A DNA stretch of 34,729 nt from Bacteroidota bacterium (GTDB lineage Bacteria; Bacteroidota; Bacteroidia; Chitinophagales; Saprospiraceae): the NCBI GenBank assembly GCA_029557915.1, contig JAKQHS010000161.1, forward strand, positions 1 to 34,729, in the 5' to 3' direction. Position 1 is the stretch's first letter. Every line of letters starts with the position of its first letter. A program made the translations under genes and the position numbers. Positions 14,693 through 22,285 of this stretch are shown here, piece after piece. The notes below the pieces were generated by a model that was not told the DNA's origin, ran no database searches, and saw nothing but the letters and a program-made list of their open reading frames with translations.

Positions 14693-15610
14693 CTAAATAA
14701 TCACCTTCCTGACCAGGGGGCCTTCGGCCTGAGGAATACGCACGATATAGATCCCGCCCACGAGTTGGGGCAAGTCAATCCGGTCGGAATTTATAGTTTG
14801 CTGGTGGACCAGTTGGCCGCCAGCGGAATAGATGTACAGAGGTTTGGCCATCAGGTCATCCACATCTCCAACCAGGCGGATTTGATGGCTGACCGGGCTG
14901 AACTGCACTTCGGTGAAAGCACTTTTGTTTTTTACGAAACGGACGGGGGAAGTATGTACTTTCCCTGTGGTTTCGACCGCCTTGATCCTGAAATACTGGG
15001 CCGTTCCCCGGAGAGGCATGCAATAGGTCGCGGTGGTTCCCTGGATCCGGATATCCCTATAGCTCAGGGAGGTCAGGGCCACAAAGGATTTCCCATCCGT
15101 GCTTTTTTCCAGTTGAAAAACGGTGCCGGTTTCCGTCGGCTCGACTTCCCAGCTGAAACAAGCCTGGTCCCTGATCAAACCTTCGACCTTAAAATTGGTC
15201 AGGTCCAGGGCCAATTGGCTTTCGGTGCTTTCTCCGCTATTGATCGTTCCGACTTCACCGCAGGCATTTCCCCCACAGGAAGGGTTGGCATATCCGATGA
15301 ATCGGACTGATACTTCGGCTTCGCAGGGACAGGTAAAAGAGGAGGATGTGAAATTTTTTGTAGAGGGTTTGTCCCAGGAAAAACAGTCTTCCAAAACCAT
15401 CTCAGTTGCATTCGTTCCGCAGGTATAGAATACCTTCACGGAGGCATTGCCCCTTTGCAGGGTAATGTTCGCATTTACAATATAGGTGCAATTTCCGCCG
15501 GAACTTCCGGTTTGAAGGATACTGGAATTATTAACTTCAACGGCGGAGCATTGTGAATACACAATGACAGAGGTGATACTCCACAGGAGTACCGTGTACA
15601 GCAGCTTCAT
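14693..15610 (-). CDS. T9SS-secreted protein, tandem paralogue 2
   Basis: A 305-residue secreted protein with the same order of parts as its neighbours: signal peptide (MKLLYTVLLWSITSVIVYSQ), N-terminal strand-rich domain with NGNAS-like RGNASVKVFY and EDCFSWDKPSTKNFTS, cysteine pairs FTCPCEAE and NPSCGGNACG, a fibronectin-like middle (ACFSWEVEPTETGTVFQLEKS, YFRIKAVETTGKVHTSPV) and a T9SS sorting domain (LYIYSAGGQLVHQQT, LVGGIYIVRI, final VRKVII). A short insert with SGESTES follows NACGEVGTI. Its leader (CCCTTTTACACTAAATTT before the ATG) resembles that of paralogue 3, so promoter and gene were duplicated together. Function unknown; secretion route is well supported. Confidence 0.88.
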   Translation of the reverse strand: MKLLYTVLLWSITSVIVYSQCSAVEVNNSSILQTGSSGGNCTYIVNANITLQRGNASVKVFYTCGTNATEMVLEDCFSWDKPSTKNFTSSSFTCPCEAEVSVRFIGYANPSCGGNACGEVGTINSGESTESQLALDLTNFKVEGLIRDQACFSWEVEPTETGTVFQLEKSTDGKSFVALTSLSYRDIRIQGTTATYCMPLRGTAQYFRIKAVETTGKVHTSPVRFVKNKSAFTEVQFSPVSHQIRLVGDVDDLMAKPLYIYSAGGQLVHQQTINSDRIDLPQLVGGIYIVRIPQAEGPLVRKVII

Positions 15611-15644
15611 AAATTTAGTGTAAAAGGGTTAACTTTTAACGGCG

Positions 15645-15652
15645 CAAATATA
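15645..15652 (-). promoter_or_regulatory. -7 box of tandem paralogue 2
   Basis: TATATTTG on the reverse strand (TAnnTTTG), 34 bp before the ATG at 15610. A TTG at 15670-15668 is only 15 bp upstream, slightly short for a -33 element. Confidence 0.45.
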
Positions 15653-15828
15653 GCGTATCTACCCCCCCAAGAAGTGTAACTTAGGTTACAAACTTTGAAA
15701 TAAAAATGTTAACGAATAGTTAACGATCGTAAAACCTTGTTATCTCTAATACTATACTTTATGAGTGTTTATAATATCGCCCGTCCGGCGACTGCTTATT
15801 TCAATAATTGTTTGGTGAAGATCTTAAT

Positions 15829-16722
15829 TCAAAGTGCAATTTTCTTCAAGATGGATTCCCCTTCCTTTTCAATCCGTACAAAATATATTCCTTTGGGGAG
15901 CTCCGGCAAGCCCGTCCGGTCAGATTTTATGTATTCCTGGAAAACCACCTGGCCATAAGCATTGATCACGGAGAGGGGCTTGGAAAATACCTCATCCACC
16001 CCTCCGGACAATCTGATTTGACGGGAGAGCGGACTAAATTGAATATCCACTCTTGAGGTCTGTATGTTTAAATATCGGATGGGCGAAAAAAGGGTAAGCC
16101 CTTCATTGCTCACGGCTTTCAGCCTGTAATAATTTTCAACTCCGAGGTGGTTTGCGCAATAGGATGCTTCCGAACCCTGGAGGCTGATCTCGTTAAAAGT
16201 CAGGGTTGCAAAAGTGGAGAAGTGCTTCCCATCCATGCTTCTTTCCAAATGAAACAGGGTATTGGGTTCCTGGAGTTCGACATGCCAGTTAAAACAAGCC
16301 CTTTCCCGGACAACATCTGAAATTTTAAACTGGGTAAGGTCCAGGGCCAGTTGGCTGCCTGCGGGGAGAATCTCACAGGTGGTTCCTCCGCAATTCGGAT
16401 TGGCATGGGCAATGAACCTAAGGCTGACTGTTGCATTGGACGGAACGGTAAACTGGGAAGAAGTATAAGTCTGGGTCGAGGGCGTCGGAAAATTCCAACA
16501 ATCGGCCAGGGCCACCTCCGCCCCTCCGCCGGGGGTATAATATGGTTTTACCGAAGCATTCCCGTTGTTAAGGGTAAAGGTGGCGGTGATGGTATAGGTA
16601 TTGTTCCCGCCGGAAGAAGAAATTAAATCAAGGGAAACTGCTGAGTAGAAAATTTGTTTGCATTGGGAATACCCTGCAATGAAGGATATACCCCACAGGG
16701 CTACTGTGCAAAGGTATTTCAT
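15829..16722 (-). CDS. T9SS-secreted protein, tandem paralogue 3
   Basis: A 297-residue member of the same family: signal peptide (MKYLCTVALWGISFIAGYSQ), N-terminal domain (NNGNASVKPYYTPGGGAEVAL, ADCWNFPTPSTQTYTSSQF), fibronectin-like middle (ACFNWHVELQEPNTLFHLERS, YYRLKAVSNEGLTLFSPI) and T9SS sorting domain (LSVINAYGQVVFQEY, LPKGIYFVRI, final LKKIAL). The CPC pair present in both other copies is replaced by VPSNAT, while NCGGTTCE keeps its cysteines, so one likely disulfide has been lost. This copy is closest to paralogue 2 in sequence and in leader. It is separated by 218 bp from paralogue 2 and has its own promoter, so the three need not be one operon. Confidence 0.88.
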   Translation of the reverse strand: MKYLCTVALWGISFIAGYSQCKQIFYSAVSLDLISSSGGNNTYTITATFTLNNGNASVKPYYTPGGGAEVALADCWNFPTPSTQTYTSSQFTVPSNATVSLRFIAHANPNCGGTTCEILPAGSQLALDLTQFKISDVVRERACFNWHVELQEPNTLFHLERSMDGKHFSTFATLTFNEISLQGSEASYCANHLGVENYYRLKAVSNEGLTLFSPIRYLNIQTSRVDIQFSPLSRQIRLSGGVDEVFSKPLSVINAYGQVVFQEYIKSDRTGLPELPKGIYFVRIEKEGESILKKIAL

Positions 16723-16752
16723 AATTTAGTATAAAGGGTTAAAAAACTGCTG

Positions 16753-16786
16753 CAAAGATATACGAAAATCCCTTTAAACTTACAAA
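16753..16786 (-). promoter_or_regulatory. Promoter of tandem paralogue 3
   Basis: TTTG (16786-16783) and TATCTTTG (16760-16753) on the reverse strand, 22 bp apart, 30 bp before the ATG at 16722. Fits the Bacteroidota consensus. Confidence 0.5.
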
Positions 16787-16911
16787 TCCTCACCGGCCTA
16801 CCTTCCCCGGGAACACATAACCCTGGATTTATCAGGAAACGTAAACCCATTTTCATCCAATGGAAGGAGTGACTGTTCTGCCCAAATTATTTCATGGTCC
16901 ACTCCAATGTC

Positions 16912-16919
16912 TATCTTTG
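16912..16919 (+). promoter_or_regulatory. -7 box of dapD, start codon 6 nt downstream
   Basis: TATCTTTG matches TAnnTTTG and is separated by only 6 nt from the ATG at 16926. It supports that ATG against the upstream in-frame ATG at 16860 and predicts a leaderless or nearly leaderless transcript. No TTG is seen at the -33 distance. Confidence 0.5.
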
Positions 16920-16925
16920 TACTCC

Positions 16926-17741
16926 ATGGAATCCTTATATATCCGAATCAACCAGGCCTGGGACGATGCCTCACTTACCGGAGCCCCCGAAGTGTTGGAG
17001 GCCATCCAGGAAACCCTGGCTCTTCTCGACCAGGGTAAGATCCGGGTGGCAGAACCCGGGCTTGGGGGTTGGACGGTGAATGAATGGGTTAAAAAAGCCA
17101 TTCTTTTATTTTTCAGGATCAGTAAAATGGAGACGATCCAGAACGGCCCTTTTGAGTATTACGACAAAATTCCTTTGAAGAAAAACTTCGCAGCCCTGGG
17201 AGTCCGGGTGGTGCCTCAGGCCCTGGCCCGCTATGGTTCATTCATTGAAGCCGGAGCCATCCTGATGCCCAGCTATGTCAACATAGGCGCTTATGTAGGC
17301 AGCGGGACCATGGTGGATACCTGGGCCACCGTAGGCAGTTGCGCCCAGATTGGAAGAAATGTCCATCTCAGCGGCGGAGTGGGTATTGGCGGGGTACTCG
17401 AACCACCCCAGGCAGCGCCGGTCATCATTGAGGACCATGCCTTTATTGGTTCCCGTTGTATCGTCGTGGAGGGCGTCAAGGTCGGAACGGAAGCCGTCCT
17501 GGGGGCCAATGTGGTGCTTACCCAGTCCACCCACATCATTGATGTCAGCGGGCCGCAACCGGTGACTTATCGCGGAGAGGTGCCGCCCCGGTCGGTGGTG
17601 ATCCCGGGTTCCTTTGACAAGTCCTTTCCTGCGGGAACTTTCCAGGTGCCCTGCGCCCTGATCATCGGAACGCGAAAAGAAAGCACGGACAAAAAGGTTT
17701 CTTTGAATGACACCCTGAGAGAATTCAATGTCGCCGTATGA
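16926..17741 (+). CDS. dapD: Tetrahydrodipicolinate N-succinyltransferase
   Basis: A 271-residue cytosolic enzyme transferring succinyl from succinyl-CoA to tetrahydrodipicolinate in the succinylase branch of lysine and diaminopimelate synthesis. It has the N-terminal helical domain (GGWTVNEWVKKAILLFFR) and a left-handed beta-helix of hexapeptide repeats (about 100-220), including MVDTWATVGSCAQIG, GGVGIGGVLEPPQAAPVIIED and FIGSRCIVVEGVKVG. The length agrees with the family (about 270-275). I place the start at 16926: the residues encoded from 16860 (MEGVTVLPKLFHG) are not part of the family and a -7 box lies between the two ATGs. The next gene follows 45 bp after the stop but is unrelated in function. 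Confidence 0.96.
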   Translation: MESLYIRINQAWDDASLTGAPEVLEAIQETLALLDQGKIRVAEPGLGGWTVNEWVKKAILLFFRISKMETIQNGPFEYYDKIPLKKNFAALGVRVVPQALARYGSFIEAGAILMPSYVNIGAYVGSGTMVDTWATVGSCAQIGRNVHLSGGVGIGGVLEPPQAAPVIIEDHAFIGSRCIVVEGVKVGTEAVLGANVVLTQSTHIIDVSGPQPVTYRGEVPPRSVVIPGSFDKSFPAGTFQVPCALIIGTRKESTDKKVSLNDTLREFNVAV

Positions 17742-17786
17742 GCGCTATTTGCTATGGCAACAAGTATAATTTTTTAACCATCTAAT

Positions 17787-19982
17787 ATGCGCAACCGAAC
17801 CATTCTTTGCTTTTTGTTCATAGGGATCTTCCTCCATACTACCAGGGCAGATGAAGGGATGTGGCTGCCCCAGTTACTGAGTGTGCTCAATGAGAGCAGG
17901 ATGAAGAGCCTGGGTATGAAAATCAGCGCGAAAGACATATACAACACCAATACGGGGAGCCTTAAAGATGCCGTGGTAAGTTTTGGGGGCTTCTGCACAG
18001 GAGCCGTCATTTCTTCCAATGGTTTGGTGCTGACCAATCACCATTGTGGTTTTGACGCGATACAAAACCACAGCACCCTGGATAAAAATTATATCCGTGA
18101 TGGTTTCTGGGCTCAAACCAGGGCGGATGAAATCCCCAACCCGGGCCTGTTCGTCACTTTTATTGTCCGCATCGACGATGTGAGCCGGGAAGCCCTGCGC
18201 GGGCTGTCCCCTTCGATGACGGAATCCGAACGCCAGGGCCTGATTGATAAAAACCTGGCGGAGTTGACTAAGAACGTGAAGAAAGAAAGCGGCCAGGAAA
18301 GTTTTACCCGGGGTTTTTTTGAAGGCAACCAATATTACCTTTTCGTCACCGAAACCTACCGGGATGTGCGCCTGGTCGGGGCTCCTCCTTCCCAGATCGG
18401 GAATTTTGGCAAGGACACGGACAACTGGGTCTGGCCAAGGCATACGGGAGATTTTTCCCTGTTCCGCATCTACGCCTCCAGGGATAACAAACCGGCGGAA
18501 TATGCACCGGACAATGTACCCTACACCCCCAAAAAGTCCTTTGATATTTCCATGGACGGAGTGGAGCCGGGTGATTTTACTTTCGTGTTCGGATTTCCAG
18601 GCCGCACTATGCAATACCTTCACAGCGAAGCGGTACGCCAGATCCTTGAGGTCAGCGATCCCGCAAAAATCGGGATCCGGGAGCGGGCATTAAAAATACT
18701 GGACGGCTTCATGCGCGAGGACGAACAAGTAAAAATCCAATATGCCGCCAAATATGCGGGCATCCAGAATTCCTATAAAAAATGGCAGGGCGAGGTGTTG
18801 GGACTGAACCGTGCCGGGGCCGTCGGAAAAAAACAAAAATACGAAGCCCTGTTCCAGCAACGGGTGGATGCCGATGCCGGCTTCAGGCAGCGGTACGGCT
18901 CACTCCTGAATGAACTGTCCAAGGGGTATGAATCCTACGAGCCCTATGGTCTGGCCAGTGATTATTACCTGGAAATCATCAGCAAAATTGAAATGTTTAC
19001 CATTGCCTCCCAACTGAATAGCCTGGTTACGGCTTTCGAGAAAGGGGGGGAAAACGGATACCGGCAGCGCCTGCCCGTGGTCAAGTCCAATCTGGAAAAC
19101 ATCCTGGGAGAATTCTCCGGGAAAGTGGACCGGCGGATGTTTGAAGAGTTGATGGATATGTATGTGCAACAGCCCGGCGGCTATGTTTCCCCTTTGCTAA
19201 AAGAACGCCTGAAGGCCGCGGGAGGCAATTATATCAACCTGTCCCTAACCCTTTATGGACAGACCAGCCTGTTTGATATGGATCAGTTAAACAGCCTGTT
19301 TGCCCGATCCGCCGGAGAGACGGTGGAGGCTATACGCCGCTTTGAAGCCGTGCAATTGTTTGTGGACTTGCAGAAAACCTACCAGTCCCTGGTGCAGTCC
19401 CCTTCTGCGGAAATTCAAAACCGCATTAACCGCTTGCAGCGGGATTATATGCAGGCCCAGCTGGAAGTGATGAAAGAAAAAAAGTTTTACCCCGATGCCA
19501 ACCGGACCCTGAGGGTGACCTTCGGACAGGTCCAGGGTTATTCAGCCAGGAATGCCGTCCAATACCATTATTACACCGACCTGGATGGGGTCATGGAAAA
19601 ATACAAACCCGGCGATTATGAATTTGACGTACCGGAAAAACTGAGGGCCCTGCATGCCGCTAAAGACTTTGGACCCTATGGCTCAGAGGGCGTAATGCCG
19701 GTTTGTTTTATTGCTACCAACCATACCACGGGCGGAAACAGCGGCAGCCCGGCGCTGGATGCGCGGGGAAATCTGATCGGACTCAATTTCGACCGGGCCT
19801 GGGAAGGCACTATGAGCGACATCCATTACGACGCCTCCATCTGCCGAAACATCATGGTGGATATCCGCTATGTACTCTTTATCATTGATAAATACGCGGG
19901 TGCCGGCCATTTGATCCGGGAAATGAAACTGGTCCACCCCAAAAAAGGCCCTAAAAAGAAAAAATCAAAAGCCGGGCTGTAA
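17787..19982 (+). CDS. S46 family dipeptidyl peptidase, DPP11-like (Asp/Glu-specific)
   Basis: A 731-residue exported serine peptidase that removes dipeptides from the N-terminus of oligopeptides, probably in the periplasm or at the surface. The signal peptide is MRNRTILCFLFIGIFLHTTR. The triad is complete: His85 (TNHHCGFD), Asp222 (RHTGDFSLF) and Ser652 (GGNSGSPALD). The residue 18 positions after the serine, which sets P1 specificity in Porphyromonas enzymes (Gly673 in DPP7, Arg673 in DPP11), is Arg670 here (NFDRAWEG), so cleavage after Asp or Glu is predicted. The total length is normal. The last 15 residues are Lys-rich (PKKGPKKKKSKAGL), an unusual tail. Together with other peptidases it would supply amino acids from protein degradation. 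Confidence 0.95.
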   Translation: MRNRTILCFLFIGIFLHTTRADEGMWLPQLLSVLNESRMKSLGMKISAKDIYNTNTGSLKDAVVSFGGFCTGAVISSNGLVLTNHHCGFDAIQNHSTLDKNYIRDGFWAQTRADEIPNPGLFVTFIVRIDDVSREALRGLSPSMTESERQGLIDKNLAELTKNVKKESGQESFTRGFFEGNQYYLFVTETYRDVRLVGAPPSQIGNFGKDTDNWVWPRHTGDFSLFRIYASRDNKPAEYAPDNVPYTPKKSFDISMDGVEPGDFTFVFGFPGRTMQYLHSEAVRQILEVSDPAKIGIRERALKILDGFMREDEQVKIQYAAKYAGIQNSYKKWQGEVLGLNRAGAVGKKQKYEALFQQRVDADAGFRQRYGSLLNELSKGYESYEPYGLASDYYLEIISKIEMFTIASQLNSLVTAFEKGGENGYRQRLPVVKSNLENILGEFSGKVDRRMFEELMDMYVQQPGGYVSPLLKERLKAAGGNYINLSLTLYGQTSLFDMDQLNSLFARSAGETVEAIRRFEAVQLFVDLQKTYQSLVQSPSAEIQNRINRLQRDYMQAQLEVMKEKKFYPDANRTLRVTFGQVQGYSARNAVQYHYYTDLDGVMEKYKPGDYEFDVPEKLRALHAAKDFGPYGSEGVMPVCFIATNHTTGGNSGSPALDARGNLIGLNFDRAWEGTMSDIHYDASICRNIMVDIRYVLFIIDKYAGAGHLIREMKLVHPKKGPKKKKSKAGL

Positions 19983-20005
19983 AACCGCAAAAGGGGCCCT
20001 CGCTT

Positions 20006-20479
20006 TCAGGAAGTCAATAAACCCACGATTTCCTCCAGATACCTTTGGTCGGTTTTATTAAAGGCGTCCAATTCGATGCTGTCTATATCCAGTACCCCAT
20101 GCACCCGGCCGTCCCGGAGAAGGGGGACTACGATCTCTGACCTGGAAAGACTGCTGCAAGCGATATGACCGGGGAATTGTTCCACATCCGGTACCAACAC
20201 GGTTTCACCCCTGGCCCAGGCTGTGCCACATACTCCTTTCCCATATCCGATGCGGGTGCAGGCGACCGGCCCCTGGAAAGGTCCGAGGACCAATTGTTCA
20301 TTCCGGACCAGGTAAAATCCAATCCAAAGCCATTCAAACTGTGCTTTGAGCGCGGCACAGACATTGGCCATATTGGCAATTTGATCCGGCTCCCCCTCAA
20401 GGAGCGCTTTGATTTGAGGAATCAAGGCCCTGTATTGTTCTTCCCTTGTTCCCGTGAGGATCTTTAATTCTTCAGCCAT
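20006..20479 (-). CDS. Free methionine-(R)-sulfoxide reductase (GAF domain)
   Basis: A 157-residue single GAF domain protein reducing free L-methionine-(R)-sulfoxide with thioredoxin electrons. The three redox cysteines are present as Cys74 (PVACTRI), Cys84 (KGVCGTA) and Cys108 (HIACSS), with the same 10 and 24 residue spacing as Cys84/94/118 of the E. coli enzyme. The motifs WIGFYLV, SRSEIVVPL and GVLDIDS are also typical. Convergent with the peptidase gene (23 bp between stops). A TACCTTTG box lies 5 nt before the ATG, so the mRNA may be leaderless. The length is normal for the family. Confidence 0.95.
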   Translation of the reverse strand: MAEELKILTGTREEQYRALIPQIKALLEGEPDQIANMANVCAALKAQFEWLWIGFYLVRNEQLVLGPFQGPVACTRIGYGKGVCGTAWARGETVLVPDVEQFPGHIACSSLSRSEIVVPLLRDGRVHGVLDIDSIELDAFNKTDQRYLEEIVGLLTS

Positions 20480-20484
20480 GTTTT

Positions 20485-20492
20485 CAAAGGTA
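20485..20492 (-). promoter_or_regulatory. -7 box of the methionine sulfoxide reductase gene
   Basis: TACCTTTG on the reverse strand, ending 5 nt before the ATG at 20479. It matches TAnnTTTG; no clear -33 TTG is seen. Confidence 0.45.
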
Positions 20493-20560
20493 CAATTCCT
20501 TGTCTTTGGGGATGGAATCGTCTAGACTTAAGCCGACCAAAGCGAACCTTAGTCCCACGG

Positions 20561-21043
20561 CTAATGCCTACGATATCTGCCCATAAGCTGGCCAAAGGCC
20601 AGAACATGCCCCTCCATCGCTTTCTCCACCTGCCTGATCCCGGAACCGGGGGCCGCATTCAGCAGGCAATCCAGGGCATAGATCTTGAAATAATACCTGT
20701 GCACCCCGGACGGGGGACAGGGTCCGCCAAAATGGACTTTTTTAAAATCATTGGTCCCCTCCTCTCCCGGGATTTCATTTTCGGCGATGGACGCTCCCGG
20801 TGGGATATTCCAAACCAGCCAGTGAATCCAGGTTCCTCCCGGACAATCCGGGTCTGCAACGATGAGGACCAGGCTTTTTGATTTTTCCGGAACGGAATGA
20901 ACGGACAAAGGCGGATTCACATCATGGCCGTCACAGGTATACCGGGATGGAATAAATTCCCCTTCCTTAAAAGCGGTACTGCTGATCCTTAAGGCAGAAT
21001 ATGGTCCAAGGGGTTCAGGAAAAGTTTGAGTCTGATGTTTCAT
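20561..21043 (-). CDS. YbhB/YbcL family PEBP-like protein
   Basis: A 160-residue phosphatidylethanolamine-binding-protein-like protein. The ligand-pocket motifs are conserved: ADPDCPGGTWIHWLVWNIP (the D-P-D-x-P and H-W pair) and FGGPCPPSGVHRYYFKIYAL. There is no signal peptide, so it is cytosolic. Bacterial members are related to the eukaryotic Raf kinase inhibitor protein, but their real role is unclear. The first 29 bp overlap a small Pro/Glu-rich ORF upstream, so the two may be co-translated. The next gene downstream is 81 bp away with its own promoter. Confidence 0.93.
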   Translation of the reverse strand: MKHQTQTFPEPLGPYSALRISSTAFKEGEFIPSRYTCDGHDVNPPLSVHSVPEKSKSLVLIVADPDCPGGTWIHWLVWNIPPGASIAENEIPGEEGTNDFKKVHFGGPCPPSGVHRYYFKIYALDCLLNAAPGSGIRQVEKAMEGHVLAFGQLMGRYRRH

Positions 21044-21221
21044 GAGGTATAGTGATTTCAGGTGGTAAAATCCGGATGGGTTCTTCTTCAGGAACCGGTT
21101 TGAAGGGCTCTTCTTTCTTCACCGGATCCAGGGGCTCTGCAGGAGGCTGGATTTCCGACGCAGCAGGTGGAGCGGGTATTTCGGGTCCTTTTTCCCTTTC
21201 TTTTCCCATATTATGACTCAC
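21015..21221 (-). CDS. Small Pro/Glu-rich hypothetical protein
   Basis: A 68-residue ORF whose product is nearly all Pro, Glu, Lys and Ile (EIPAPPAASEIQPPAEPLDP, FKPVPEEEPIRILPPEI). It starts MSHNMGKEREKGPEIP and is likely disordered. Short P/E-rich proteins with this look occur in Bacteroidota, which is the main reason to accept it; there is no domain. It overlaps the PEBP gene by 29 bp in another frame, compatible with translational coupling. It could also be a chance ORF. Confidence 0.45.
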   Translation of the reverse strand: MSHNMGKEREKGPEIPAPPAASEIQPPAEPLDPVKKEEPFKPVPEEEPIRILPPEITIPHETSDSNFS

Positions 21222-21328
21222 AATCTATGGGATATTCAAGTCCACAATCTTAACATGAATCAAAGGAATCTTTGACAGCCGTCATTGCCCTGGCCCGGGG
21301 TTTGAATGTAAATTGAACAAAAAAAAAT

Positions 21329-21853
21329 ATGGAACTGAATCATTCGCCGATGGTCACTTTGAATCATTTATTGGATTATGATATCAATCAATTTTACCTT
21401 GCAGAAGTACAATTAAGCCACCACCTCCCGGTTTTGATCGAAAGGGCCGGTTCCTTAACCTTTAAAACCATTCTGCAGAAGTACCTCGATTATGTCCGGC
21501 AGCATGTTCAAAAATTTGAAGGTTTCCTGGCGGAAGGGAAAGGGGGTCTGCCCGAACCCGGAAACCGGATCATGGAAGCTTTCCTGGATGAAGCCGAAGA
21601 CCGGCTGGTCCAGTGTTCTGATCCGGAAGTCAAAGACGCCTGCCTGCTGGCTTCCGTGCAGTCTATCAATCATTATAAAATCAGCGCTTACGGCACCGCT
21701 GCTTCTTTCGCCAACGCCCTTGGGATGCATAACAAGGCCCATATCTTCCACGATGCGGAGGTAAATGAAAAACAAATCGATGAACGTTTAACCCAATTGG
21801 CCGAACAAGAAATTAACATAAGGGCCAAAGCGCCTTTTTTGTTGCACCAGTAA
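21329..21853 (+). CDS. DUF892 (YciE/YciF-like) ferritin-like protein
   Basis: A 174-residue all-helical protein of the DUF892 family. The N-terminal helix NHLLDYDINQFYLAEVQLSHHLP and the third helix INHYKISAYGTAASFANALG are diagnostic; Asp, Glu and His residues in the four helices are those expected for a ferritin-like di-metal centre. Family members in enterobacteria are stress-induced and some have been structurally shown to be ferritin-like, but the activity is not settled. A run of ten AGGTTR hexanucleotides begins immediately after its stop codon. Confidence 0.92.
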   Translation: MELNHSPMVTLNHLLDYDINQFYLAEVQLSHHLPVLIERAGSLTFKTILQKYLDYVRQHVQKFEGFLAEGKGGLPEPGNRIMEAFLDEAEDRLVQCSDPEVKDACLLASVQSINHYKISAYGTAASFANALGMHNKAHIFHDAEVNEKQIDERLTQLAEQEINIRAKAPFLLHQ

Positions 21854-21913
21854 AGGTTGAGGTTGAGGTTAAGGTTGAGGTTAAGGTTAAGGTTAAGGTT
21901 GAGGTTAAGGTTG
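21854..21913. repeat. Hexanucleotide tandem array (10 copies of AGGTTR)
   Basis: Ten contiguous 6-bp units, AGGTTG or AGGTTA, start directly after the TAA of the DUF892 gene and run through the stop codon and last codons of the convergent membrane protein gene. Only one position varies between copies (order G,G,A,G,A,A,A,G,A,G). Confidence 0.9.
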
Positions 21914-22285
21914 AGAGGACCTCTTTCTGTTCACCCAGACACTGGCCGCAAAAATGATCAGGAAGAGGATAAGCGTTCCCCGGTCTACGAGTTTAGGATC
22001 CAGTTCAAGACCGAGAAGTTTGGATATCAAAAAATGGATATAGGAATCGGGAGGGTCTTCATACCCCAGGTGTTCGCGCACTTCCCAATGCCAGTCTGTG
22101 CAATAACAATAACCCCATCCGTACCATATGCCCAGGATAAACCACGAAAATGCCGTCAGGCCGACGGTGATCAGGTGCAGTTTTTTTGTTTTCGGGAATA
22201 TCCAGCCGGTCAGATTAAAGAGGATAAGGCCACTATGAAAAACAAAAAAGAAGATGTTCAGGAACTGGTACCCCATTCGGATCAT
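21905..22285 (-). CDS. DUF2784-like integral membrane protein
   Basis: A 126-residue protein with three or four hydrophobic helices (about 8-26, 38-56 and 106-119), the conserved-looking middle YGWGYCYCTDWHWEVREHLG and a loop EDPPDSYIHFLISKLLG. The layout (helix, helix, C-x-L/T-x-W-E, then Y-I-x-x-L/Y) is that of small DUF2784 membrane proteins, whose function is unknown. The ATG overlaps the stop codon of the upstream Nudix gene (ATGA). A second ATG four codons inside could also serve. The final codons and stop are made of the AGGTTR repeat array, so the C-terminus (SSQP) may vary between strains. Confidence 0.75.
   Translation of the reverse strand: MIRMGYQFLNIFFFVFHSGLILFNLTGWIFPKTKKLHLITVGLTAFSWFILGIWYGWGYCYCTDWHWEVREHLGYEDPPDSYIHFLISKLLGLELDPKLVDRGTLILFLIIFAASVWVNRKRSSQP

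Noticed and set aside
16860-16925. 22-codon N-terminal extension of dapD from the ATG at 16860
   Set aside because: The extra residues do not belong to the family and a TATCTTTG -7 box lies inside the extension.
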